A DNA stretch of 64,000 bases from Sutcliffiella sp. FSL R7-0096 (GTDB lineage: Bacteria; Bacillota; Bacilli; Bacillales; Bacillaceae_I): the NCBI RefSeq assembly GCF_038595065.1, contig NZ_CP152003.1:352001-416000 (forward strand), in the 5' to 3' direction. How positions within the stretch are numbered: position 1 is the first letter of the stretch; each line of letters begins with the position of its first letter. This document shows positions 16,666 through 24,400 of this stretch, piece after piece. The position numbers were made by a program, and so were the translations under genes. The notes below the pieces were generated by a model, which made no database searches, was not told the origin of the DNA, and was given only the letters and a program-made list of their open reading frames with translations.

Positions 16666-17544
16666 ATGAGTGAAGAACGTTTTGATTCCGTACAAACTGA
16701 TGGTCAACCGGCACAGGAGCAAGGGAAGCAACCAGGTGATGAAAATGAAATGATTCCAGAACCAATCTGCGATAACCCGGACTACAAGGGAAGCGGCAAG
16801 CTCCAAGGAAAGAATGCTATCATCACTGGCGGAGACAGTGGAATTGGTCGTGCCGTGGCCATTGCCTATGCAAAGGAAGGTGCAAATGTCAGCATCGTTT
16901 ACTTGGACGAACATGAGGATGCCAAAAAAACAAAGCAAATGGTGGAAGAGTATGGTGCCAAGTGTTTACTTTATTCTGGAGATATCGGTCAGAAGGACTT
17001 TTGTACCGACGTAGTCAAGCAGACAGTGGAGGAGCTGGGAGGCTTACATATTCTTGTGAACAATGCGGCCGAACAGCATGTGCAGGAGAAAATCGAGGAT
17101 ATTTCAGAAGAGCAGCTGATGCGTACGTTCCAGACCAATATCTTTTCTTATTTCTATTTCATCCAAGCGGCCATGCCATACCTCGACAAAGGAAGCTCTA
17201 TCATTAATACCGCTTCGGTAGTAGCTTACAAAGGTATGCCAATTCTGATGGACTACTCTGCAACAAAAGGTGCCATTGTTGCCCTTACACGTTCGCTATC
17301 TGAGAACATTGTAGGAAGTGGCATCCGAGTGAACGGCGTGGCGCCGGGACCGATTTGGACGCCGCTCATTCCGGCTTCTTTTGATGGGGAAAAGGTTGAG
17401 GACTTTGGAACGAACAGTCCAATGGGAAGACCTGGTCAACCGGCTGAACTGGCACCGGCTTATGTCTACTTGGCATCGGAGGATTCCTCTTATGTCTCAG
17501 GACAAATGATTCACATCAATGGAGGAACAGTCGTGAACGGTTAA
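16666..17544 (+). CDS. SDR-family dehydrogenase, YhdF/YhxD-like
   Basis: 292 residues from the ATG at 16666 (AGAGGAGTGGG upstream). A hydrophilic N-terminal extension of ~45 residues precedes the Rossmann site TGGDSGIGRAVA. Catalytic features follow in order: NNAA, the Ser of INTASV and YSATKGA with Tyr and Lys. The C-terminus ends SGQMIHINGG. The extension and sequence resemble the general-stress dehydrogenases YhdF and YhxD of bacilli. Substrate unknown; NADP(H) likely. It lies in a block of stress genes but has its own terminator upstream and downstream. Confidence 0.85.
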   Translation: MSEERFDSVQTDGQPAQEQGKQPGDENEMIPEPICDNPDYKGSGKLQGKNAIITGGDSGIGRAVAIAYAKEGANVSIVYLDEHEDAKKTKQMVEEYGAKCLLYSGDIGQKDFCTDVVKQTVEELGGLHILVNNAAEQHVQEKIEDISEEQLMRTFQTNIFSYFYFIQAAMPYLDKGSSIINTASVVAYKGMPILMDYSATKGAIVALTRSLSENIVGSGIRVNGVAPGPIWTPLIPASFDGEKVEDFGTNSPMGRPGQPAELAPAYVYLASEDSSYVSGQMIHINGGTVVNG

Positions 17545-17547
17545 AAA

Positions 17548-17598
17548 AGGGGACGGTTCATTTGCTTCGGAAGCAAGTGAGCCGTCCCTACTTTAGTT
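17548..17598 (+). terminator. Terminator hairpin after the SDR gene
   Basis: GGGACGGTTCATTTGCTT pairs with AAGCAAGTGAGCCGTCCC around a CGG loop; a very stable stem, but the T-run after it (TACTTTAGTT) is poor. Confidence 0.6.
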
Positions 17599-17698
17599 AA
17601 GGCTGATTTCGTACCGTTATATTCCTGCTGTATTAAAAATACAACTTGTAATCTTTAGAGTTTGTAAGCGGTAAAAGGTTCAACTGGAGAAAAGGGCC

Positions 17699-18256
17699 TT
17701 AGTTAAATTGATTTGTCCGGTCCACAGTGTATGGAAAGTCATATTCTCTCCTTGCGTGGTTGAACTGATACAATTGAAGGGTGAATTTATGGTCACGGAT
17801 CATGGAAAGCTCATTTCCATCGTTGAAATAGAAAACCATCCTGTGTTTTTCCCCATGCTTCGGTAAAATCAGGACAACCTCTTTTACATCCTCCCATGAA
17901 TATTGGTTGGTCTTGAACGTACCTGTTGCACTCCACGAGATACTCTCGGAACCTAAAGCCTGGTAACTGAACGTTCCAAGCGTGAAGAAGAACAACGCCA
18001 CGATGATTCCTACTCCAACCAACCACTTCGCATACCTTACAAACAGAAATGCCAGAAAGAAAAACAACGCCAATAAGACTCCTGAAATCCCATAAAGCCA
18101 ATACGTATCAGGGGATTCCTGCAAAAGCCAAATCGTTTTATCATCGAAAAAGATCCCTTGGAATAGAAAGGGGCCGACTAATATGTATAAAGGCAACAAC
18201 ACAAGGGTTACTATTGCATACATAAGATAAACATGCTTTTTTTCTATATTATTCAA
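17699..18256 (-). CDS. Hypothetical membrane protein with C-terminal soluble domain
   Basis: 185 residues. Three membrane helices are evident (about 10-34, 51-73 and 76-97), followed by a soluble domain of ~85 residues with strand-rich segments such as WEDVKEVVLILPKHG and RMVFYFNDGNELSM. I do not recognise a named family; the C-terminal part recalls small PH-like membrane-associated domains, which is only an impression. A GGAG-containing leader precedes the ATG at 18256. It is a lone minus-strand gene between plus-strand genes. Confidence 0.65.
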   Translation of the reverse strand: MNNIEKKHVYLMYAIVTLVLLPLYILVGPFLFQGIFFDDKTIWLLQESPDTYWLYGISGVLLALFFFLAFLFVRYAKWLVGVGIIVALFFFTLGTFSYQALGSESISWSATGTFKTNQYSWEDVKEVVLILPKHGEKHRMVFYFNDGNELSMIRDHKFTLQLYQFNHARREYDFPYTVDRTNQFN

Positions 18257-18417
18257 CGTTAGATTTCTCCTCTCAGATGAGTGAAAATTAATACTATTCT
18301 ATACTCTTCATTATACACTAATTGGAAGTCGGAATTGTGCATTATTTCCTTCGTGCGATAAAAGGATTTTCTCAAAATTTGTAGAAATTTAAGGTATCGA
18401 AAGGAGTGGGGAAATCC

Positions 18418-18744
18418 ATGAGCTTACAAACGTATATCTACGTGTTGCGACTGCCTGAAAGATTATATGATCCGGAGTATTGGACTGAAGAGGAAAAGAA
18501 CGTTGTATCCCGACACTTCTCCTACTTGAAGAAGAATGTGGAAAATGGAGTGGTCATCCTCGCGGGAAGAACTGAACAGACGGATGAAACCGGGTTTGGC
18601 ATTGTAATATTCTTGGCTAGAAGTGAAACGGAAGCTGAAAGGTTTATGAACCACGATCCTGCGGTCGCAAGCGAAATAATGACAGGAGAACTCTCCCGCT
18701 ACCGACTTGCATTGTTGAACGAAAAATTTTCCGTAGGGGTATAA
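18418..18744 (+). CDS. YCII-domain protein
   Basis: 108 residues from the ATG at 18418 (AAAGGAGTGGGG upstream). It has the YCII ferredoxin-like fold pattern: an N-terminal strand TYIYVLRLP, a helix with HFSYLKKNVENGVVILAGRT, the strand GIVIFLARSETEAERFM and the NHDPAV turn. YCII proteins are small cytoplasmic proteins with suspected catalytic His/Asp but no general assigned reaction. Single gene; a small hairpin follows and then a B element. Confidence 0.78.
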   Translation: MSLQTYIYVLRLPERLYDPEYWTEEEKNVVSRHFSYLKKNVENGVVILAGRTEQTDETGFGIVIFLARSETEAERFMNHDPAVASEIMTGELSRYRLALLNEKFSVGV

Positions 18745-18747
18745 AAA

Positions 18748-18776
18748 GGACAGTGGCATTGTTCAAGGCCACTGAA
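18748..18776 (+). terminator. Terminator-like hairpin after the YCII gene
   Basis: CAGTGGC, a 10-base loop and GCCACTG. The T-run is lacking (GAAAAAG follows). A diverged direct copy, CAGTGGCCTTG, lies at about 18968, on the other side of the B4 element. Confidence 0.5.
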
Positions 18777-18795
18777 AAAGTACATTATTTTAATA

Positions 18796-18941
18796 ACACT
18801 GTTGATTTCCACAAACAGCTTCGCTTATCCAGAGGGCGACAATCTTGAGCCTCCTAGGGCTAACGCTCTGCGGGGTCTCAAGATTGTCGCTACCCTCCCG
18901 CTGGAGTCTTCGCCGATTGCTCCAATCCATAGCTAGAAATC
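18796..18941 (-). repeat. B element (B4), reverse orientation
   Basis: Minus strand: CGAAGACTCCAGCGGGAGGG, CGACAATCTTGAGACCCCGC, AGGAGGCTCAAGATTGTCGC, AAGCGAAGCTG, GTGGAAATCAACAGTG. It carries an internal perfect inverted repeat, GCGACAATCTTGAG / CTCAAGATTGTCGC. Bracketed by CAGTGGC(A/C)TTG copies. Confidence 0.75.
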
Positions 18942-19007
18942 GTAATAAAGAAAAGTTATTGGGGGTTTCAGTGGCCTTGCATCGTTCCACGGCCCTTTTT
19001 GTTCTAT

Positions 19008-20018
19008 TTACACTCCTGCAAAATGCTGGCTTTCCGTTTCAAACGCGTTCTCCTCAATTTCAAAACCAAGGTCATTAATCATCTGATAATCTTGATTGGA
19101 TGCCTGCCCGCTGGTTGTCAGGTAATCACCTACAAAGATGGAGTTCGCCATGTACAACCCTAGACTTTGAAGTGTTCTGAGGTTGAACTCGCGGCCACCA
19201 GAAATCCTGATTTCTTTTGTAGGATTCACAAAACGGAACATCGCCAAGATCTTCAGGCATTTAATAGGAGTCAAATCGTCCATACCCGCAAGCTTTGTCC
19301 CTTCAATTGGATGGAGGAAGTTGACTGGAATGGAGTCGGCATCAAGTTCCTTTAATGAATAAGCCATTTCCACGACGTCCTCAAGCGACTCCCCCATACC
19401 ACAAATGACGCCGGAGCAAGGGGAAATCCCAGCATTCTTCAACGTTTCCAGGGTGCGGATTCGATCTTCATAGTCATGCGTGGTGGTAATCTCGCTATGA
19501 TGTCCTTTACTTGTATTGATATTGTGGTTGAAGCGATCCACACCTGCTTCCTTCAACAGCTTGGCCTGTGCATCGTTAACCAGTCCAAGACAGGCGCAAA
19601 TCTTCATATTGTCGACATCTTTTTTGATATCCTGTACGGCCTGGACCACCGTATCCACATCACGGTTTGTGGGTTTGCGTCCGCTCATGACGATACAATA
19701 TGTCCCAATCTTATTTTTTTTGGCTTCCTTGGCGCCATCCACGATGATCTTTTTGCTCACAAGCGGATAGCTGTCAATTTCGGTGTCAGCTTTCATGGAT
19801 TGGGAGCAATAGCCACAGTCTTCCGGGCAAAGGCCGCTTTTGGCGTTTATAATAAGGTTCAGTTTTACTTTTTTTCCGTAGTAATGCTTTCGGATTTGAA
19901 AGGCTGCTTGTACAAGTTCCAATACGTGATCATCGTCTTCATTTAGAATGCGTAAAGCTTCTTCTTGTGTTATGTGATAGCCACCCACCACTTTTTCTGC
20001 AAGCTGTTTCCAAGTCAA
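19008..20018 (-). CDS. bioB: Biotin synthase
   Basis: 336 residues from a TTG at 20018 with AGGAGTG seven bases upstream; the longer frame lacks a ribosome site. Radical-SAM cluster cysteines are Cys64, Cys68 and Cys71 in CPEDCGYC. Further signature regions are [25 protein letters not shown] and the Arg in RISGGRE that binds the second [2Fe-2S] cluster. It inserts sulfur into dethiobiotin. No other bio genes are in the window, so dethiobiotin must come from a distant locus or from outside. A BirA-type operator lies just upstream. Confidence 0.95.
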   Translation of the reverse strand: MTWKQLAEKVVGGYHITQEEALRILNEDDDHVLELVQAAFQIRKHYYGKKVKLNLIINAKSGLCPEDCGYCSQSMKADTEIDSYPLVSKKIIVDGAKEAKKNKIGTYCIVMSGRKPTNRDVDTVVQAVQDIKKDVDNMKICACLGLVNDAQAKLLKEAGVDRFNHNINTSKGHHSEITTTHDYEDRIRTLETLKNAGISPCSGVICGMGESLEDVVEMAYSLKELDADSIPVNFLHPIEGTKLAGMDDLTPIKCLKILAMFRFVNPTKEIRISGGREFNLRTLQSLGLYMANSIFVGDYLTTSGQASNQDYQMINDLGFEIEENAFETESQHFAGV

Positions 20019-20042
20019 AGTAATCACTCCTAGGTAATAAAT

Positions 20043-20073
20043 ATGTAAACTTAATAACAAATAAAGTTTACAT
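20043..20073 (-). promoter_or_regulatory. BirA operator of bioB
   Basis: Perfect inverted repeat ATGTAAACTT / AAGTTTACAT, that is TGTAAAC-N15-GTTTACA. The same 15-base spacing separates the arms of the B. subtilis bioW operator. It ends 25 bases before the bioB start codon, where biotin-loaded BirA would block transcription. Confidence 0.7.
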
Positions 20074-20160
20074 TTAAAGTTGTAGGCTGACAAGGAAAAG
20101 AAGTAAATCTGATAGAAAATTGCAAATTGTTTTGTAAGCGGTTATAATTGTTTTTCCGGC

Positions 20161-20292
20161 AAGGCTCTTTTCTCAACCTTTGTTGTTAGCCCATAGTAAA
20201 AAGTCGGCAGTTGGACTTTTTACCGCATATATATCCTAACTATTCCATTGCTGTATAAATAGAATTATTAGAAAAAGAGCATGGCAGTAAGG
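20161..20292 (+). repeat. A element (A2), full length
   Basis: GCTCTTTTC (20164) and GAAAAGAGC-like AAAAAGAGC (end 20280) form the outer inverted repeat. An inner perfect stem GTAAAAAGTC / GACTTTTTAC lies at 20196-20223. The right end is followed by ATGGCAGTAAGG, matching ACGACAGCAAGG in A5. Confidence 0.75.
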
Positions 20293-20415
20293 AATATAAC
20301 AAGTGATATAAAAATGCATGAAGGTTTAGAAAATGCCTCCCAAAAAGAACAGAAAACCGTTGCGTACTTTGAAAAGGTTACCAAGGATGTATACCATGAA
20401 TGGAGAAAACTCTAG
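20281..20415 (+). other. Possible 44-codon small ORF within A-element flank
   Basis: ATG at 20281 opens a frame ending TKDVYHEWRKL with a TAG at 20415. No clear ribosome site precedes it, and its first bases belong to the right end of the A2 element. The C-terminal part looks protein-like (KEQKTVAYFEKVTKDVYHEW), so it may be a remnant of a small gene. I do not recognise a family. Treat as doubtful. Confidence 0.25.
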
Positions 20416-20452
20416 TTCATGGTTTTTTGCGTCTTTATTAAAGGCTGTTTTT

Positions 20453-20472
20453 TCTTTGAGAAAAGAGCCTTA
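20453..20472 (-). repeat. Inverted fragment of A element left end
   Basis: CTTTGAGAAAAGAGCCTT is the exact reverse complement of the A element left end AAGGCTCTTTTCTCAAAG. With A2 it brackets 20161-20472 as a ~310-bp segment with inverted ends. Confidence 0.55.
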
Positions 20473-20496
20473 CAAAACCTCAGGAGTGTGAAGAGT

Positions 20497-22818
20497 TTGG
20501 CAGAAAAGAAGAAGAGGCATCCTGATTTTGATCAGGAAGTGGAACGGCTGACATTTACCAAAAAGTATATGGATATTGTGATCCAGGCAACAGAAATGGA
20601 CGAAGAGTCCTTTAAGGCAAGCTTTAAAGATGCACTGGACGGAATGGACTTTAAGGACAGTAGTTTAAGCTATATGAGCATGCTCACCAACGCGAACCTG
20701 CTTCAGCGGACGACCGAAGAAATCCGCAGCCTCAAGAAAATCTACCATAAGCCCTACTTTGCCAGAGTGGATTACAAACGCGCAGGCAAAGACGAAGAGG
20801 AAATTCTTTATTTTGGAAAAGCCTCTTTGTTTGATAGGGAAACGCAAGATCCAATTATCGTGGACTGGCGCTCTCCCATTGCCAATCTCTACTATGACGG
20901 AAGATTAGGAGATGTGGAATACGAAGCGGAAGGCGAAGTTTACGACGGTTACCTCTCCCTGAAAAGACAATATATCATGGAGGATGGCGAGCTTCAGGAC
21001 ATAAGGGATGTCGACCTGACGACTACCGATGAGCTTCTGCAAGAGTCACTTTCCGGCAGTTCAAGCAACCGCTTGACCGATATCGTGTCCACCATCCAGG
21101 AAGAACAGAACCGCATCATCCGGGCGGACCTCAATAAACCGATAATCGTGCAAGGGGCGGCGGGAAGCGGGAAAACGACCATTGCCCTTCACAGAATTTC
21201 CTATTTCATCTATACCTACCAGGACCAATTCCGACCAGAACAGCTTATGATTCTAGCACCCAATAACCTGTTCATCGACTACATCTCGGAAGTTTTGCCA
21301 GAGCTAGGGGTGGACAGGATCCTGCAAACGACCTTCATAGATTTTGTCTTGAGTTGCATCGGGAAGAAAATAAAGTTAAGACCACCGTCTGAGAAACTAA
21401 TGGGCTTCATCAATCACGAATATGAGGACCCCGAGATGGTACAATGGCTCGCAAGCTTCAAGGGGTCCTTGGAATTTAAGGGAATCATCGATCGCTATCT
21501 TTCTGACATCCTGGAAACACTCATTCCGACAGAGGATTTCTATCTCACTGCTAAGTTCAAACTCTATACTGCTGAAAAAATGGAGCAACTGATCCGCAAT
21601 GAGTATACCTACCTCCCGTATTATCGCCGGGTGGAAAAGGTGAAAAGCGTTCTGCAAAACTATGTGCGGACCGAGAAGAAGGTGCTTCTCCATAAAGTGG
21701 AAAAATTCTATGACCACAAGCTAGACAAAGCGTTGTTTAACATGAACTTAGATCCTGCCAAACGGAAAAGCTATGTGACAAAAGCGATGGACAAAAAAGA
21801 TGAGATGACCGAAGAGATAAAACGGGAGTCCCGAACCGCCGTCAACGCTTTTATCCGAAAGCTCCCGAAACAGACACTTTTTCATTATTTTAAAGAGCTT
21901 GTAACGGACAGGACGACGTTTGCGAAATATGCGAGTGGCTATCTGGATGACTATCAGATTAAGTACTTTGTGGACTATCAGGTGAAATTACATAGACAGA
22001 AAAAGTATGAACTGGAGGACTTGGCGGCACTACTCTATTTGCAACACCATTTGTACGGAATTGATAAGGATTTGCGTGCTCGCAACGTGGTGATTGATGA
22101 GGCGCAGGATTACAGTTATTTTCAACTGGCAGCGTTGAAGAGTGCACTGGAAACAGATATGTTCACCATTGTTGGCGACCTTGCCCAAGGCATCCATTCC
22201 TATCGTGGCATCCAGGATTGGAACAAGGTAAAGGAGTCCATCTTTCCTCGGGCGGCCTATACGACTTTGCAAAAAAGCTACCGGACAACCGTTGAAATTA
22301 TGGAAATGGCAAATGATCTCCTGAAGCTATTGCCATTCGAGCTGCCAAAAGTGGAGCCGGTAGTGAGACATGGTGCGAAACCGGTATTTCATGAGTGGCC
22401 TGCTTCTGGCGGCGGACCTCGTAAAATGGCGGGCATGCTCGAGACAGAAATTAAGAAGTTGTACTCTGTGGACGGTCGAAAAACAATCGCGGTAATTGGC
22501 AAAACCGAGAAGGAATGCAAGAAGATAGAGGAGATGCTAAGCAAGTATACAGATTTACGCGTACAACTGCTTCAAGAAAATGAAGAAATCAATCAAGAGG
22601 ATGTTGTCATCGTTCATGCGCAATTGGCGAAGGGGCTCGAGTTTGATGCTGTGCTATTGTGCGCGCTGGATGAAGTGTTTACGGTAACTGAAATTGATGT
22701 GAAATTGCTGTACGTTGCCATGACGAGACCACTGCATCATTTGAGTTTTTATGGGAATGATGTGGGGGATTTCCTTCTGGGACATGTGGCAGGGGGTAAG
22801 TTTGTGCTAGAAGAGTAG
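20497..22818 (+). CDS. helD: RNA polymerase recycling motor HelD
   Basis: 773 residues from the TTG at 20497 (CAGGAGTGTGAAGAG upstream), matching B. subtilis HelD (774). It is a superfamily-1 helicase-like ATPase that frees stalled RNA polymerase. The N-terminal ~180 residues form the coiled arm, then IVDWRSPIANLYYDG, Walker A QGAAGSGKTT (about 223-232), LAPNNLF, Walker B VIDEAQDYS, GDLAQGIHSYRG, KSYRTTVEI and C-terminal AKGLEFDAVLL and YVAMTRP. Domain order matches the HelD class, not UvrD. Single gene with its own terminator. Confidence 0.9.
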   Translation: MAEKKKRHPDFDQEVERLTFTKKYMDIVIQATEMDEESFKASFKDALDGMDFKDSSLSYMSMLTNANLLQRTTEEIRSLKKIYHKPYFARVDYKRAGKDEEEILYFGKASLFDRETQDPIIVDWRSPIANLYYDGRLGDVEYEAEGEVYDGYLSLKRQYIMEDGELQDIRDVDLTTTDELLQESLSGSSSNRLTDIVSTIQEEQNRIIRADLNKPIIVQGAAGSGKTTIALHRISYFIYTYQDQFRPEQLMILAPNNLFIDYISEVLPELGVDRILQTTFIDFVLSCIGKKIKLRPPSEKLMGFINHEYEDPEMVQWLASFKGSLEFKGIIDRYLSDILETLIPTEDFYLTAKFKLYTAEKMEQLIRNEYTYLPYYRRVEKVKSVLQNYVRTEKKVLLHKVEKFYDHKLDKALFNMNLDPAKRKSYVTKAMDKKDEMTEEIKRESRTAVNAFIRKLPKQTLFHYFKELVTDRTTFAKYASGYLDDYQIKYFVDYQVKLHRQKKYELEDLAALLYLQHHLYGIDKDLRARNVVIDEAQDYSYFQLAALKSALETDMFTIVGDLAQGIHSYRGIQDWNKVKESIFPRAAYTTLQKSYRTTVEIMEMANDLLKLLPFELPKVEPVVRHGAKPVFHEWPASGGGPRKMAGMLETEIKKLYSVDGRKTIAVIGKTEKECKKIEEMLSKYTDLRVQLLQENEEINQEDVVIVHAQLAKGLEFDAVLLCALDEVFTVTEIDVKLLYVAMTRPLHHLSFYGNDVGDFLLGHVAGGKFVLEE

Positions 22819-22829
22819 TGATGAATGAA

Positions 22830-22870
22830 GAGCGACAGAGCCTTAAGTTAGAGGTTCTGTTGCTTTTTTG
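22830..22870 (+). terminator. Rho-independent terminator of helD
   Basis: AGCGACAGAGCCT pairs (with GU) with GAGGTTCTGTTGCT, followed by TTTTTT. Confidence 0.8.
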
Positions 22871-22922
22871 TTGTTGAAAACGATTTACACTTTCAATGGA
22901 ACACGAAAAAGGAGTGACGTGG

Positions 22923-23013
22923 GAAATCCGGGTTTCATAGCCTCTCTATGAAGCCCGGATTTGAAGGAGCAATGGGAATCTGGGCCTCATAGCCTCCCTA
23001 TGGAACCCGAGAT
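22923..23013. repeat. Two tandem related palindromic hairpins
   Basis: Hairpin 1: AAATCCGGGTTTCATAG / CTATGAAGCCCGGATTT (22924-22962). Hairpin 2: AATCTGGGCCTCATAG / CTATGGAACCCGAGAT (about 22977-23013). Both have a CCTC-type loop and recall two diverged copies of one palindromic unit, between helD and the convergent TVP38 gene. No T-run follows, so not simple terminators. Confidence 0.6.
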
Positions 23014-23096
23014 AGGGGTAACATCATAAATCCGGTACTTATACCCACTACTTTCAAACGGATTTTCGCTGAATCATCCCACCCCAAACACCATTC

Positions 23097-23648
23097 TTAC
23101 CTCCTAAGCCTTCCCTTCAACACCAACACGACAAACCCGAGCGCCACCAAAGCCAATATCACTTTCCCGGCCGTATTCCACTGCAGCACCTGATAAACCG
23201 AAAATGCCTCCAACAACAATGCGGGAACCTTTCCGACAGTACTTGCCACCGCAAATCCGACCAAGCTGATTTTGCTAGTTGCCCCTGCTAATGTCACAAG
23301 ACCGGATGGTGCAAATGGGAACAGGCGTAAAGCCAATACCAACAAGAAGGCTTCCCGTCCGCCGGTTTCCTGCAACTTCACCAGCCATTTGTTTTTCATC
23401 AACGCGTCAGGGGCAAACCTCTTAATTCCTTTTCGATAGAGCCAAAAGCTTACAACAGCCCCAATAGACTCGCCCAAAAAGGAAACCAACGTGCCGAGCC
23501 AAAAACCGAAGAAAGCCAAATTGGCGGCGGTGAGAAATACACTTGGCATAAAAGCGAGTATGCTTATGAAGGTATTGATTAGAATACTAAGTACGATGGC
23601 AAACGGACCGACCGCAGTAAACCATTCCAATACTTGATCTCTCCACAT
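23097..23648 (-). CDS. TVP38/TMEM64 (DedA-like) membrane protein
   Basis: 183 residues; the second ATG (23648) is at proper distance from AGAGGT. A SNARE-associated/VTT-domain protein with about five membrane segments, including two re-entrant-like hydrophobic stretches (FMPSVFLTAANLAFFGFWLG and LRLFPFAPSGLVTLAGA). Conserved G-x-GxE-like (SFLGESIGAVVSF) and RLFP motifs are present. VTT proteins are lipid scramblases or undecaprenyl-phosphate translocases in several bacteria; the substrate here is unknown. Upstream and divergent is the copper operon, with no shared function evident. Confidence 0.8.
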   Translation of the reverse strand: MWRDQVLEWFTAVGPFAIVLSILINTFISILAFMPSVFLTAANLAFFGFWLGTLVSFLGESIGAVVSFWLYRKGIKRFAPDALMKNKWLVKLQETGGREAFLLVLALRLFPFAPSGLVTLAGATSKISLVGFAVASTVGKVPALLLEAFSVYQVLQWNTAGKVILALVALGFVVLVLKGRLRR

Positions 23649-23700
23649 GATCATTACCTCTTTTAAAGTTATTTTAATATTATAAATTCAAACCCTTTAC

Positions 23701-23717
23701 ATACCGTATAGGGGTAT
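23701..23717 (+). promoter_or_regulatory. CsoR operator of csoR
   Basis: ATACCGTATAGGGGTAT, a GC-core pseudo-palindrome of the CsoR type (ATACCC...GGGTAT), 33 bases before csoR. Implies copper-relieved autorepression. Confidence 0.65.
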
Positions 23718-23749
23718 GTTACTCTAAAAGGGATAGGAGGTCAAGAACG

Positions 23750-24088
23750 ATGGAAAACCTTCCAATAGAAACAATGAATACTGAAGATTGCTGCCATACG
23801 GATAGTGGTAAACGTAAAAGTCATCATTCCGAAGAGGATAAAAAGGCATTGATCTCCCGCTTGAACCGAATCGAGGGTCAGGTCCGAGGGGTAAAACGAT
23901 TGATTGAAGAGGACACATATTGTGATGATGTGCTGACTCAGATCTCTGCTGTTCAGTCCGCTCTGAATGGCCTCGGCAAGTTGCTTTTAGAGGGACATAT
24001 GAAATCCTGTATCGTGGAAAGAATTCAAGAGGGCGATACAGAAGTGATAGATGAGTTGTTAGTAACAGTGAAAAGACTAATGAAATAA
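23750..24088 (+). CDS. csoR: Copper-sensing transcriptional repressor CsoR
   Basis: 112 residues, ATG after GGATAGGAGGTC. The all-helical CsoR/RcnR fold is shown by SRLNRIEGQVRGVKRLIEED. Cu(I) ligands Cys58, His83 and Cys87 (YCDD, EGHMKSC) are all present. The first 30 residues carry extra Cys and His (ECC-like TEDCCH, KSHH), more than in short homologues. It represses the copper operon until Cu(I) binds. First gene of csoR-copZ-copA; operator sites lie before csoR and before copA. Confidence 0.92.
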   Translation: MENLPIETMNTEDCCHTDSGKRKSHHSEEDKKALISRLNRIEGQVRGVKRLIEEDTYCDDVLTQISAVQSALNGLGKLLLEGHMKSCIVERIQEGDTEVIDELLVTVKRLMK

Positions 24089-24101
24089 GGGGAGATTGGG
24101 A

Positions 24102-24308
24102 ATGGAACAAGTAACATTAAAAGTAAATGGAATGTCTTGTGGGCATTGTGTGAAAGCGGTAGAAGGAAGCGTTGGGGAATTGGATGGAGTGAACTCTGTC
24201 AAAGTAGACCTAGCATCTGGCACAGTAGCCGTAGAATTCAAAAGTGAACAAGTGACAGTGGAGAAAATCAAGGAAACAATCGACGAAGAAGGTTATGAAG
24301 TAGCGTGA
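24102..24308 (+). CDS. copZ: Copper chaperone CopZ
   Basis: 68 residues with the ferredoxin-like heavy-metal-associated fold. The Cu(I)-binding motif is GMSCGHC (Cys13, Cys16 from the ATG at 24102). It carries Cu(I) in the cytoplasm to the CopA ATPase. AAGGGGAG precedes the start, 13 bp after csoR. Confidence 0.92.
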   Translation: MEQVTLKVNGMSCGHCVKAVEGSVGELDGVNSVKVDLASGTVAVEFKSEQVTVEKIKETIDEEGYEVA

Positions 24309-24322
24309 TTCAGTCCATTTGA

Positions 24323-24356
24323 TGCGTGCTTTCTTACGGGAAAAGCACGTTTTATT
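24323..24356 (+). terminator. Attenuator-like hairpin between copZ and copA
   Basis: CGTGCTTT pairs with AAAGCACG and is followed by TTTTATT. It could partly end copZ transcripts. Confidence 0.5.
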
Positions 24357-24367
24357 CGCAAGGAAAT

Positions 24368-24384
24368 ATACCCCCTGTGGGTAT
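24368..24384 (+). promoter_or_regulatory. CsoR operator of copA
   Basis: ATACCCCCTGTGGGTAT, close to a perfect palindrome and to published CsoR sites. It lies only 16 bases before the copA start, next to AAAGGAGG, so it implies a separate copper-controlled promoter for copA. Confidence 0.7.
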
Positions 24385-24400
24385 AAAGGAGGTTGCAATC

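Noticed and set aside
24368-24384. Cop operator read as a CueR or CopY site
   Set aside because: No CopY TACANNTGTA core or CueR spacing; the adjacent csoR and the ATACCC...GGGTAT form fit CsoR better.
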